From: Planoprotostelium fungivorum
Taxonomy: Eukaryota > Evosea > Variosea > Cavosteliida > Cavosteliaceae
Direction: 5' to 3'
NCBI GenBank assembly: GCA_003024175.1
Contig: MDYQ01000007.1
Location: forward strand, 1-64,000
DNA length: 64,000 bases
The translations under genes were made by a program, and so were the position numbers. Each line of letters begins with the position of its first letter. The first letter of the stretch is position 1. Shown in pieces: positions 20,554 through 33,251 of the stretch. Under the pieces are notes generated by a model that did no database searches, was not told where the DNA came from, and saw nothing but the letters and a program-made list of their open reading frames with translations.

Positions 20554-21965
20554 ATGGTGGGGGTATTATTAACTGCCCCAAATGGACGTACATCTACTGT
20601 TCAAGTGGTCCTATCGAAACAAGGACTAGTCTCTCTGCACAACATAAAGACATCAGTTGAAGAACATCTTGGTATACCATACAGAGAACAACGCATCACT
20701 TCTTATGGTAATCTACCTCTGAATGACTGGGTAATATTTTTTGAACCGGTCAAGCTGAACATTTCAGCTGCGATTAGAAGAATGTGCCATTCTTAGAGTT
20801 CAATTACGTCTCCTGGGTGGTAAAGGAGGCTTCGGTGCTCTTCTGAGAGGTGATGTTCTTTGTTGGATAGCATCGTCAATTGAGTTCTCGCAGGAGCTGG
20901 ATCTAAAGGCAAAAAGACAACCAACTTCGATGATTGTAGAGATCTAGACGGAAGAAGAGTTCGTCATGTCAAAAACGAAGAGAGATTGGCAGAGTGGAAT
21001 AAAGAGCAAGAGTTGCTGAGGGCAGAAGAGGAGAAGAAGAAGAAGAACAGAGAGCCAATGAAGCAGTTGAGCACATTCGACAATACACAGTACAGGTGAG
21101 AAAACCATAGATCACGCGAAAGTAATCCAATTCAGAGAAGAGATTGAGGAGATTGATAAGGAAGTAGAAGATGCTGTGAGAACAGCTATCAAGAGGAGGA
21201 GAGCGAATGAAAATAAGAAGGAATCCGTGGCAGAGAAGAAGAAGAAACCCATTGGAAGATTTGGATGGTAGTGATCATTTTGCAGACAGTGATACTCATA
21301 AGGTGACAGGGGAGCTGACGTCTCATCCTCTGATGATTCTGAAGAGGAAGAGAGAGAATCATCGGACAAAGAAGATTCAACCGATGTACTGAATGGAGAA
21401 GAGGTGAGAAATGACCAAAGGAAGTGACGATGACTGTTTCAGGAAGAAGAGATCTTGGTGACAACCACAACCACAAGGAAAGTAACCATCCTCGCTGGAA
21501 GTACACAAGAAGCGACCACATTAGCTCACCAGCTATTGGAACAGATCCATCAGAATGATCAGAAGGAGATGAAAGAGAATGATCAGAAGGAGACGAAAGA
21601 GAACGAGAGAGGAAAGGAAGAGAATGTAGAATACAAAGACAATGGAAAAGAGGCAGAAAAGGGAGAGGCACTTGAAGAGAAGGCAGAGGTAGTAGAGAAG
21701 AGAGAACAAGAGGAGGGAATCAATCTCGACAAGATAGAAACAGCAGCCGAGTTAGAGTCCATCGGGATGGAAGGACTGAAGAAGGAGTTGATGAGAAGAG
21801 GTGGGAGGTTGGGTGTGGCAGAGATTAACGACGGAAGGTCTCATTGTAGGCGGAACACTCAGCCAAAGAGCGCAGAGACTATTCTCTGTCAAGGGAAAGA
21901 GGATGTGTGACATCGATCAGAAGATCTTAGCCAAAGTGAACGTTGGTGCAAGAAAAAAGAAATAG
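20554..21965 (+). CDS. SDE2: SDE2 homologue (ubiquitin-like fold, splicing/genome maintenance)
   Basis: SDE2 proteins begin with a ubiquitin-like domain that is cleaved at GG~KGG to free an active C-terminal part. That part joins the spliceosome (short-intron splicing in yeast) and acts in replication stress in animals. Here the start MVGVLLTAPNGRT opens a ubiquitin-like stretch (LHNIKTSVEEHLGIPYREQR), spliced to LRLEECAILRVQLRLLGGKG. The cleavage motif LLGGKGGFGALLR is intact. The SDE2 signature TTNFDDCRDLDGRRVRHVKN follows, then EEERLAEWNKEQE, long acidic/lysine-rich segments, and a SAP-like end (LGGTLSQRAQRLFSVKG). It ends with a basic NVGARKKK. About 400 residues with short introns. In a genome full of 40-nt introns an SDE2 role in splicing fits well. 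Confidence 0.9.
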
Positions 21966-22206
21966 ACAAGTAGATTCGATCGTCTTTTATCAGCAGATCG
22001 GTACAAATTGTAGGATGGGACACCATCACGATGTTCGTGAGCTATGATGTGGATGTTTCAAGTAGTAGAGCGTCATGCGTGTCAGCACCCCGAGGAAAGT
22101 GCGGAAACGGAGAACGACGAAGGTGACAAGTGTTGATAGACCTTAGAAGAACGGGCAGAAGTTTCTTTGAGGAGACTCTGCGAGAAACCCAAAACGAAGC
22201 GAGACG

Positions 22207-22422
22207 ATGAACATCCCTGTTCGAAGAAACTCAGGGAACAGAGATCCGCCGTTCGTCTCCACATCGGTGCCAAATCGCCCTGTCATACCTTGGCTAGAAG
22301 ACGAAGACCTACGAGAGCAGAGAGTTTCTTTCGATGACATACTCCTAGAGGAGATGAAGAGACTCACACTGGATCTGGTCCCACCAAAATTTGAATGGAA
22401 GAGAGGTGAACGATCACAATAA
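22207..22422 (+). CDS. Small hypothetical protein, 71 residues
   Basis: ATG at 22207 starts MNIPVRRNSGNRDPPFV, continuing with VPNRPVIPWLEDEDLREQRV and SFDDILLEEMKRLTLDLVPP, ending KFEWKRGERSQ. The acidic amphipathic middle and absence of low complexity argue for a real protein. Upstream exons may exist: a basic TPRKVRKRRTT phrase lies at about 22085-22125, but no frame joins cleanly. Unrecognised. It lies between SDE2 and the polyol dehydrogenase on the same strand; the 375 bases after it look non-coding. Confidence 0.5.
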   Translation: MNIPVRRNSGNRDPPFVSTSVPNRPVIPWLEDEDLREQRVSFDDILLEEMKRLTLDLVPPKFEWKRGERSQ

Positions 22423-22797
22423 AACACAATCACCTTTCTGACAAGAAGAAGGTGTGCCACGTTCGACTCGGATGGCACGTCACCGTACACCTCTCGCGAT
22501 GATGGAGAGGGCTCTCTCTGTTTGAGGTCGCACGTTACTCTAACACCTTTTTTGTATGTTGGAACCAAATCGGTCGTGTAAATAAATAGCGGAGTTAATT
22601 GCACAACCCTTGGACATCGTGATGTACATTGCCTTGTGAAAGGGATATTTACAAGCGTGTAGGCTTGATTTGGTCGACGAAAGCGATTTGCTGAGACAGA
22701 ACTTTGTCTTTCATTCAACCAAGAGCACAAGAGGTGAGAGTAACCCTCCTCTTCGTATTTGTCATCCTATTCTTGAGAGAAGTCTTATTTTTGAAAG

Positions 22798-24659
22798 ATG
22801 ACTGCCCTGAACCAAGGAACTGTTTCTAGTTTACCTTCCATCGTGTCGCGTGGCGATTACGACAGGAGCAAGTTGAAACACGGAATCGCTCACATTGGAG
22901 TGGGAGCCTTTCACAGGGCTCACCAGGCCATCTACTTGGATAGAGTGTTGGAGAAGAGCAAGAGCACAGAGTGGTGAGTGGGTGTCAGAGAGTGAGGTCT
23001 GACAATGGAAGGGGTTTGATTGGAATCGGTCTCCTGCCTTTCGATGCACCCATGCGCGATGCAATGACAGCTCAAAATGGACTATATACCGTCAACGAGC
23101 TTTCTGCTAATGGAGACAGAAACATCCGTCTGGTCCAGTGCATGACAGAGTATCTCTATGCTCCCGGCAACTATGAAGCTGTCATTCAGGTTCGTTCTGT
23201 TTTCTTCATTCCAAGTGAACTGAAGGAAGAACAGAAATTGACCGAGCCCAACATTCGCATTGTGTCGATGACCATCACGGAGGGAGGTTACCTCATGGAC
23301 AACCGCGGAAATTTCCAGTTGCAGCATCCTATCGTTCAGGCTGATCTCTCGAGCCAATTACCTCAATCAGCTCTGGGCATCATCATCGAGGCTCTACACA
23401 GACGTCGACAGGCTGGCACTCCTCCCTTCACTGTCATGTCTTGTGACAACTTGAGACACAACGGTGATCAGGCAAAGAAAGGTAGTTGTCGATCCGTTCA
23501 CTGTTTGATCCAATGCAGCCACTCTGGCTTTTGCAAATGCTAGAGATCCTCAATTGGCCAGCGTGAGTTGTTCTGTAAAGAAAGGAAATGACTGAAGACA
23601 GTGGATTGAGAAGAATGTGAGCTTCCCCAATGGGATGGTAGACCGTATCACTCCAGCCATGAACCCTGAGCTGAGGTCAGTCGAATGGTCGAACAGGAGG
23701 GACTGACAGAGGGTAGAGACAAGTTGAATGCGGTATCAGGAGTGAACGACATGGCACCTGTGATCTCTGAGGACTTCATCCAGTGGGTCTTAGAGGACAA
23801 TTTTGTCAACGGCAGACCTGATTGGGCTTTGGGGGGTGTCACTCTCACCTCGAACGTAACGCCTTATGAAGAGGCGAAGATCAGACTGCTGAACGGCTCT
23901 CACCAGATGCTCTCTTATCCCTCTTTCCTCTCAGGCCTCAGACGTGTGGACATTGCTCTTCAGGTACCCTCTCTTCTTCCTCTTCTTCTCATCAATGCAG
24001 GACCCTCTGTTCTTCCAATACATCCACAATTTCCTTAACCAAGACTCTGGTCCATGGCTATCTGATATTCCAGGCATGGAGTTAGGAAGTTACAAGAAGA
24101 AACTGCTCGAGCGTTTCGGTAATTCTGCCATTGGAGACCAATTAGCAAGGTGAACCGATTTCCTTCCATCAAGTCCTGTCTATTCCTATTGTGTGATCCT
24201 ATCCGTACTGTATTTAGCGTCTGTATCCTCATTGACCTGACCATAGGTTGTGCTTGGATGGAGGAAGCAAGATTCCTGGTTTCTTGTTGCCCACAATCCA
24301 TGCCAATCTGAAGGCATACGGCAGATGCCCCCGATTGGCCTTCCTCTTGGCATCCTACAACCACTACATCCACACCAACAAGGACGATCAGGGTGACTCT
24401 TATGAGTTGAAGGTGACGGAGCTGTCACAGCTCTTCTCTTACTGACCTTTGTTAGGAACCGAACGCTTTAGCGGTACTGCAGCCTATCATTGACAGCAGT
24501 GATCCTTTGACGTTCCTGAAGAACACTGATCTCGTGGGAGATGCAGCCAGTTACCCAGAGTTCGTCAAGGAGTATTTGGCCTTTGTCGATCACATCCAAA
24601 AGGAGGGAAACCGCAAGACTTTGGAGAAGTTGGATGCGATTTCACCCCCCACTCACTGA
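22798..24659 (+). CDS. Mannitol/polyol 2-dehydrogenase family enzyme
   Basis: Long-chain polyol dehydrogenase, interconverting fructose and mannitol or related sugar alcohols with NAD(P)H in the cytosol. The start MTALNQGTVSSLPSIVSRGD leads into the nucleotide-binding loop HIGVGAFHRAHQAIYLDRVL. Then come GIGLLPFDAPMRDAMTAQNG, SMTITEGGYLMDNRGNF, SALGIIIEALHRRR and FTVMSCDNLRHNGD. The active-site region VSFPNGMVDRITP has the Asn and Asp typical of the family. The C-terminal domain includes KIRLLNGSHQMLSY and GFLLPTIHANLKAYGR. The gene ends DAISPPTH. About 500 residues, normal for the family, with around eight short introns. Mannitol dehydrogenase is the best guess; arabinitol or mannonate enzymes share the fold. 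Confidence 0.88.
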
Positions 24660-24710
24660 AGAGATAAAGAGACAACGCCTGAAGAGATAAAGAGACAATA
24701 CCATCAACAT

Positions 24711-26707
24711 TTATAGTCTGCTGTTAGGCATGGATCGAAGGGCCTGTCTAACACCAAGATCAGCCATGATCTCCTCAGATCCTCCCAAGATGGATCCGTA
24801 CTTGAATGTACGTTGGTGGGCTTCGATCACTCTTCCCATTCCTCCCTTGGTGATACCTTTTCATCCTCAGTATTACACAACATATGAGGGAGAATATTAC
24901 ACAACATATGACAGATGATTGATATCATGTGTGATCAATGGATGTTAGATGATCACCTCTTCCACCCAAAATCTGACAAGCATCATCTGATACCTCGGTA
25001 GATACTCTGGTCGAGAGGAACTTGAGGAGAGCAATAGGACCAGCGAGTCTGAGGGCTTGCTCGCTGTACTTCATATTGGTCATCTGGTATGTGATGTTGT
25101 CCAACCAATGCTGGCATGCCTCAATCTTGGAAGCCTGTCGATGTCATCCTCTGCTTCACATGATATCCTACCATGTTGGCAATCTTGAAACGGATGATGG
25201 CCTGTGATGTCAACTTCTTTCCAAAGACAAGACGTTGGTTTGCCCATTTGATGCATTCCTCTAAGACCAAGCGGTTGCTGCTGACAACAGCGCTGATGAT
25301 GGACCATCTCTCGTGGTTGAAGTTGTACATGATCACTTGGAATCCCTTTCCGTCTTTTCCAAGAATGTTCTCCACGGGTACCTGTCTGGGTCATTGGAGT
25401 GAATTGAAGTGAGGGGTACCTTGACGTTGGTGAAAGTGATGTATGCTGTTCCAGCACACGAGGAATAGGAGGTCTTGATCTGTTCAGTCTCCACTCCCTC
25501 TCCCCTCTCAATCAGCAGCATTGTGATGCCCTTCTCTGTTCTGACAGCTGTGGAGAAGTAGTCGGAGAATGTGCCTGAGCCAGTAAGCCATGACAGAAGA
25601 GATCAGCCTTACCGTTGGTGATCCACTTCTTCACACCATTGACAATGAAGAATTTTCCATCTTCAGTTCTGGTGGCAGTGGCTTGGATGTTAGCGACATC
25701 ACTTCCTGCGAAGGGCTCGGTGATGGCGAGACAGATTCTCTTCTTTCCTGATAACACCTCGGGAACAATCTACACCTGTTATCCAAAGTCTCACATGTGA
25801 AGAGCACCTTCTTCTTCAGGGCATCGCTTCCAAAGTTGAAGACGGGAGGCAGACCGATGACCATACCAGCACCCAGACTGTCAGAGAAGGAAGGGTACGT
25901 CAATCTGGCCAGTTCCTCGTGGGCAATTTGCTCGTGGAAGTAATCAAATTCCTCAGCGGGTACACCTTCACTACTCTCAGCAGAGATCGACAGCATGAAC
26001 AGAAGAGTATCAGAAGACGACAGGTTAAGAAGAGTGTTCTGTGTAGGGGAGTGAATAAGGAAGAGACATACCAAAAGCGGGGAAGAACTTCATCCAAGGA
26101 CCAGGTCCCACACGAGCCGAAAGAAAACCAGCGGCACCCATCTTGGCGTACAACTCTGACGATGTCAATCTAGCTTGTCTCTCTCTTCTCACCTGCGCTG
26201 GGTCCCTTCCCTGCCTCTTCAGAAGCTGCAGCGATGGGCTTGATCTCCTCTTCGACAAACTTCCTGACTTCCTTTCTGAACCTTTCATGGGATTCCCTTT
26301 CAAAGTTGAGTGCTAATAGAATCGAAGGACTCACTTGAAATAGGGGGACTTGTAACCTAACCAGAAAGAAGGCTCAGAGTAGGGGACACCAGAGATGGCG
26401 CCAGGTTGGTGCATTTCGATTTGAGGCTCGGCCCCCTCGACCCTTCCAATCTTGAATCTCTTGTATTTGAGCAACACTTCCTGTCTGTGTAGTCCATAGA
26501 AAATCTCTGGTGATATTCAATGAGTGGTATGAGCTATTTGTTACCTGTTGCGTCCTTTCCGGCATGCTCGTAGAGGATCTGTGCGCCTCCAGGGTGCACA
26601 TCCACAAATTTGGTTATGTCGTAGACTTCACCATCGATGACGAGCCAGAAAGACTCTTTAGTGTTGTGTTTCGCAACCTCCTCCAATGTAAATCTCTTAT
26701 CCGCCAT
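24711..26707 (-). CDS. Cytochrome b5 - acyl-CoA dehydrogenase fusion
   Basis: An FAD flavoprotein that dehydrogenates acyl-CoA, with an attached N-terminal b5 haem domain. The start at 26707 ([20 protein letters not shown]) opens the b5 domain: [21 protein letters not shown] with the first haem His and, in the next exon, YGLHR with the second. The dehydrogenase follows: [98 protein letters not shown], and DACQILGGR...[13 protein letters not shown] near the end. The stop (24711) lies 51 bases from the convergent polyol dehydrogenase. Total about 560 residues. b5-fused acyl-CoA dehydrogenases are known in fungi and other microbes; peroxisome or mitochondrion location is not shown by any clear signal. 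Confidence 0.92.
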
Positions 26708-26883
26708 TCTGCTGAGTTCGTTTGTATTGTTCTCCAAATGCGGATACAAAGGAACCCCCTCGTTCCCTGTCTCGTTGTAAATGATTAATACACTGACGGA
26801 CGACGAACTGTAGAGCAGATAAATTGATAAATTGACGGACAGTAAAAGATAGAAATCAGGATGGGAGAACTGTTTATAAAGAT

Positions 26884-29099
26884 CTAGTGTTCTGCCTTGT
26901 ACTGGACAGAAGAGGCGAAGATCTTCTGTCTCTCAGATACAAATCTTTCTGATGGCCTGAAGTACTGGAAGATGTTAAGAGATAGAGGAGAAGGAGCTCA
27001 CCTTGAGGTATCCATCCCAAGGGACATTGATGAGACCAGCTTTCTTTGCGATGAGGGATTTGACACGATCAGCAAAAGCCGAGCTGGTTTCACCGGGGGC
27101 AATGGTCTGAGGGTCCAGATAGTAGACGTCACAGACCACAGACCAAGATGTCAGGAGTCGAAACAGATGTCTGGGGAAGGACTGCTCTCTCGAGTTCCAG
27201 AATGGGTCAGAGAATAGTTTACTAGATGGGTCAATAGCATCCATCATCTGTGGCTCACTTGTATTTGATGGCCACTGGCCAGACGGAAGAATTCTCAATT
27301 TCAAAAGCTCCCTTCTTGAACATGACACAGTACTCATTGTTCACACACGTTCCCTCAGGGAATAACAGGAGAGGTAGCTTTTCATCGTTGTGCACGTGTT
27401 CCTTGATCCTGTCATCCTCATGAGACATTCATCACCAATGCTGCCTCCTCACAGTCTAGCGATCTTGGCTCTGTCACCCGCATCCTTACGATCGAACCAT
27501 AGACAACCCAGACAGCCTAAGATGTTATCCTGAACGAAGCCTAGGTGGATGAGTTCCTCTTGTGTCGATGATACACACCAATCAGTCCTGGGTGCTTCTG
27601 ACCCACAAAGGAGTACTGGAAGTCATTCGATAGTAGGACAATATCAAAGACCGTCGTGTGGTTCGCCACAAAGACTGTGTTTGACCTTTTAGAGGGTCTG
27701 ATTCCATGGTATCGTACCACTCCTTATTTCTTATCAGTTTCATATGCTTCCTTCTCCATCAAAGGATGTTGTATCACATGTGATGGATGTTGTATGATGT
27801 TGTGTGATGTTACATGATGTTGTGTGATGTGATGGATGTTACATGATGTTGTGTGATGTGATGGATGTTGTATGATGTGATGGATGTTACATGATATTGT
27901 GTGATGTGATGGATGTTACATGATGTTGTGTGATGTGAGATGAAATGAAGAGGGATCACCAGTCCAAGAGGCGATGAAGATGCCAGAGAAGAAGGAGATG
28001 AGGCGTAGCTGTAACTCCAGTCGAGTCTCCTTGTCTTTGATCCAAGAAGATGCCATCATCAATGAGATGGTTATGATTGCTCCCAGCAACAATAGGATGA
28101 ATCTGGGCATTTGAGTGAAACACTCCTCCGTGGATTTGGATGATGAATCATCACAATTCGGTTGAGATGAAAGATGAATCATCACAATTCGGTTGAGATG
28201 AAAGATGAATGACTCATAATGTCCACCTGATGGGGAGTAGTACAAAGTAACGGAGGATGATACCCAATATCCAGAGAGGGAAGAGGTAGATGTTCCAGTT
28301 CCAAGGCTTATAGGGTTGTGTTTGAAAGCAATTGGTGAATTCATCTTCTGCTACAGCGGAAATCGCATCGTTCATCATGGGAATCATGTCATCGAACGAG
28401 AATCTGATCAATCAGCCGATGCATAGATGGTTGGACTCACCCCTTCTTCTCTTTTCCAGAGTGTTTGGCCTGAATTCCTGCAACAATTTTGTCTTCAATC
28501 TGGGAGAATTAACCAAAATAGATGATAGGCAATCACAGAGTAGAGAGAAACATATTGAGATGGAATAGAATGGAGAATTACCTGCTTCTGTAGTTCGTAT
28601 TCTTCGAGTGGATTGTTGGGAGAGAAGACGTTGTGAGCACTTTCACTACCCAATTGACCAGCAAAAGCTCTTCTGGCCTGTTCCAACTGGTAGAAAGAGG
28701 GTTCCTTCAATTTCTCTCCACAGCCTCCAGGTGGAAGTGAATTCAGACATCTGCGGTGGATGCTGTATTCACAATCTGCACATTCGATCAGCAACATCTT
28801 TGGATTTCCAACAAACCTTTGCATTGAAATCCTTGATTGGTGATTCTGTGTTGTGTGAATATTGCTTCTGTAGAAGACTCACCCCCAGATGAAGCCGTCG
28901 CACCATTGGCAGAAGGTGGGTGACGTAAACGATGCATCTACAAATGCATGTGACTTGTTAGAGGGTGCCTTGACGTAATGTCAACACGACAAGAAGAGAA
29001 GAGATTCACCAGTGAACGTGTGAAGGGAGAACCGGGTATAGAGGGAGATGGTGAAGATACCTCGTGTTCCTCCGCCTTCCGTTGTCTCAACTCGTTCAT
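26884..29099 (-). CDS. GPAT3/4-type acyltransferase with N-terminal C1 domain
   Basis: ER glycerol-3-phosphate (or lysophospholipid) acyltransferase. The start [16 protein letters not shown] is followed by a complete C1 (phorbol ester/diacylglycerol-type) zinc module spliced from several exons: [27 protein letters not shown], then [19 protein letters not shown]. The H-X12-C-X2-C spacing and the later C-X2-C, His and Cys ligands are present. Next come GPAT3/4 features: [20 protein letters not shown] (membrane helix), a second hydrophobic hairpin ([16 protein letters not shown]), HX4D in [57 protein letters not shown] and [11 protein letters not shown]...[13 protein letters not shown]. It ends YKAEH. 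About 560 residues. One intron is greatly lengthened by a minisatellite. I know of no standard GPAT with a C1 module; product-sensing is an inference. Confidence 0.88.
27735..27957. repeat. Minisatellite-filled long intron of the acyltransferase gene
   Basis: Repeats of TGATGTTGTGTGATG and TGATGGATGTTACA alternate about ten times between 27770 and 27940, inside an intron some 220 bases long. Other introns of this gene are near 40-60 bases. The repeat has no T-rich or coding character and probably arose by slippage. Confidence 0.8.
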
Positions 29100-29221
29100 C
29101 TTTCCAGAGATGCGGATGGATGGATCGGGTGGTCTCCTCGTTGTTTGCAGCAAATTGAATATTTGTGGATTTGTAACCAATGAACACAAACTTGCACAGC
29201 TGGGCGTTCCATTTATTGTAT

Positions 29222-30755
<1,534 letters not shown>

Positions 30756-30999
30756 CTGTTTGTTCGTGAATGAGTTTGTTGTCTCCTTACAATTTTGAAA
30801 TGGCACAAGGGATTTCCCATCGAGTCCTCCAAATTGCGGTACTTTCAACGGTCAATATGTGGAGCAAGATCCAAACTGTTGGTACTCGTCTGTAGTTTTT
30901 TACACCAAGAGAGATTCGAGGAGTCCTCGGTCTACCACGATTGGTATTCATTACACCTGCACATAGATAGAGAAGGTATATACATCACTGGAACTCTTT

Positions 31000-32230
31000 C
31001 TATTCAAGATCATCATCATCGTCTTCATCGTTTTCATCGTTTTCATCGTTGACCTCTTCCATATCGTCATCATTCAACAATCCGGCAGGATCGATCCAGT
31101 TCTGTATGGGCATCGCCAGCGTCCCTCCTCCCGCTCTGAGAAGTTGCTCTCTCTCAGCTAGAAGGATGTCTTTGATCGTGCTGGGATCCGCTGGGATGGG
31201 TATGTTCAATATCCTCAGCAACTGCATCGATGAGAAGACAGACCATGGACTCTTGTCCGTCACCTGTGGTGTCAGCGATGGACGGAACTGGTGGATTGCA
31301 ATGGCGAAGCTGAGGCCATCTAATCGGCTCTCTTGTGTGATCTCATGCATCACCTTCTCGTGTCATTCTTCATCCATCCACCTCTTACCTTGACAAAGTC
31401 GATGAGGAAGTGATATCTGAGGGACAATGCGATGTACATTGGATATTGCTTCAGTTTCCTCCAGCCCTCCAGTTCCTACATCGTCAGCGCAGTGAGAGGG
31501 AGGATCATACCTTATCGGGCACAGACATGTACTCCCACATCTGAATGGCCAGTAACATGTTCTCCTTGGAGATGATGTCCGCTAGATCTAAGGAGAGTGT
31601 GATCCTCCTGTGATAGGGTATCAGCGCCATTCTCTTCCCTGGGTTCTTTGCTATCCAATCCTTCGTCAACTCAATCGATTCGGTGGCATTGAACATCCCT
31701 GCCACTCGTCAGTCTTCTCCTATCTCCATCTCACCTTCAGGCATGGATATCAGGACCTCAAAATAATCGTCCAGCCTTCTGGCCTTCTTAAACTGTGAGA
31801 TGGTCTCCATTGTACGCAGATGTCCTTTCACAGAATGAATGGCCCTCACGGCTGCTTCGTGATACTTTCCTTCTTTCATCAACTGTATCACCATCACTCT
31901 CATTCCTTCCTCTCTTCTTTACCTTTCCAAACTCTGTCTGCTCTTGGGTTTTGTTTTGCTGCACCTTTTGTACTGGCTGCATTTCATCGATACACCGATT
32001 CATATACTCTTCGTATGTCTTCTTGCAATTCTCTACATCGTTCACGCTCTCATATACATCCTTTTCCCTGTATTCTATCAACACCGTCTCATCGTTAACA
32101 AATGTCCTTGTCTTCGATTCTCACCCTTGTTTCACGTATTCTCTGATCAACGTTGGATTCTTTTGGTAGTGATAATTGAATACGGAACGTGCCAAGATGG
32201 ACGTCTTCTCCAAATGGCCTAACACAATGA
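31000..32230 (-). CDS. Unrecognised helical protein with acidic tail
   Basis: Seven or so exons read in order: LIVLGHLEKTSILARSVFNY, KNPTLIREYVKQ, EYREKDVYESVNDVENCKKT, LMKEGKYHEAAVRAIHSVKG, FKKARRLDDYFEVLISMPEG, SIELTKDWIAKNPGKRMALI, ADIISKENMLLAIQMWEYMS, GWRKLKQYPMYIALSLRYHF and LLRILNIPIPADPSTIKDIL. It ends in a run of Asp/Glu. The pattern of helical pairs suggests an alpha-solenoid. No family recognised. No ATG is present at its 5' edge; the first exon abuts the F-box gene's stop, and a 42-nt GT-AG intron there could join the two genes into one. Otherwise the true start has been missed. Confidence 0.6.
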
Positions 32231-32231
32231 G

Positions 32232-33207
32232 CTAAATAGGATTGATGATGATCTCTATGTGATCTTTGGACACACCCAGAGGCAATCCGAGAGCAGAGCA
32301 CGACTGTATGGCTGTGTAATACTTTTCATCCTGTTGCTGTATCGTATGCTTTCCAATCAACTCGATCTTGATGAAGGCCCCCACGACCAGATGTGGGCCA
32401 GTGTGTACAGTGTACTTCTCTACACAACTCAGGGGAGGATCTCAGTGCAAGCTTACCTCTTCTGTTTTCAACGGGAAGAACGTCAGACGTCCAATGATAA
32501 TCGTCTTGTGTGAAACCTACAGAGACTCTCATTCCTTTTGGAGAGTAGATGGGGCAGCTGAGATAGTCAGAAGACGTACATGAAGGAGAGCTCTCACTCT
32601 TGCTGATACAAAGCCTCATAGGGTAATATGCTGATGGAAGATATGACACAAGTTGGTTGTACTAGCCCGTAGATCAAGAAGTCGATCGAATTCTCGTCGG
32701 AAGACCCGCTAGAACTCCAGAACTTTCGGTCACTGTAGAGTGTCAGCAGAGTCAGATCTCTGATCATTGTGGTCACTTGTTTACGAGAGTTTGTCCAATG
32801 TGTTGGCTCTGATCATCGGTGGAAGAAGCCAAAATTCCCTTGTCCAATAGAGAGGTACGAAATGATTCACTTTGTGTATCCATTGTTGCTGGATGGATAT
32901 TAGTCAAACCAGTTATAGCAGTATACGTACATAGAAGCCTGTGAAGATCCCTCCATATTCCCCTCTCAACAATGAGATTTTCTGCAACAAGTTTCCTTCC
33001 TCTGGCGTCCATCAACCGATTTCGCCAGACCTCATCTTGGAAAGAATAAGAAGAAATTGAAATTGAACGCTCACCAACAGAAGAGAGAGCATACCACCAA
33101 GAACATACGGCACTGACACGAACGAGAGACTTGGTGTCTAAGAAGTTGAAAATATGTACCAGAATCTCAGAAGATAATTGGTAGACTGCAGCCTCTCGCT
33201 CGGCCAT
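32232..33207 (-). CDS. F-box protein, At4g00755-like
   Basis: Predicted substrate receptor of an SCF ubiquitin ligase. The start MAEREAAVYQ leads directly into the F-box LSSEILVHIFNFLDTKSLVR, VSAVCSWWYALSS and EVWRNRL. After a spliced linker comes the domain of plant At4g00755-like F-box proteins: RKFWSSSGSSDENSIDFLIY, GLVQPTCVISSISILPYEAL, YQQE, PIYSPKGMRVSVGF and IKIELIGKHTIQQQDEKYYT. It ends LGLPLGVSKDHIEIIINPI. About 285 residues. The start is backed by a TATAAAA at about 33240 and the absence of a closer ATG. Alternative splicing at the last codons would read through into the downstream gene. Confidence 0.8.
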
Positions 33208-33238
33208 CGTGATCTGATGTTTAATCGCGCTTTTCTCT

Positions 33239-33248
33239 CTTTTATAAA
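33239..33248 (-). promoter_or_regulatory. TATA-like box of the F-box gene
   Basis: TTTTATAAAAG on the minus strand lies about 35 bases before the ATG at 33207. It fits a core promoter with a very short leader. Position and sequence only; no experiment. Confidence 0.45.
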
Positions 33249-33251
33249 ATT

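Noticed and set aside
21189-21671. A 160-codon minus-strand frame within SDE2.
   Set aside because: Ser/Leu/Phe-rich antisense of the acidic and lysine-rich SDE2 codons.
22143-22730. A 195-codon minus-strand open frame.
   Set aside because: It lies opposite the more protein-like small plus-strand gene, has Ser/Arg/Cys-rich composition without any domain, and spans a likely promoter.
27770-27940. Regular repeats considered as a CRISPR-like array.
   Set aside because: Units are short and slip in length, there are no unique spacers, and they lie inside a eukaryotic intron.
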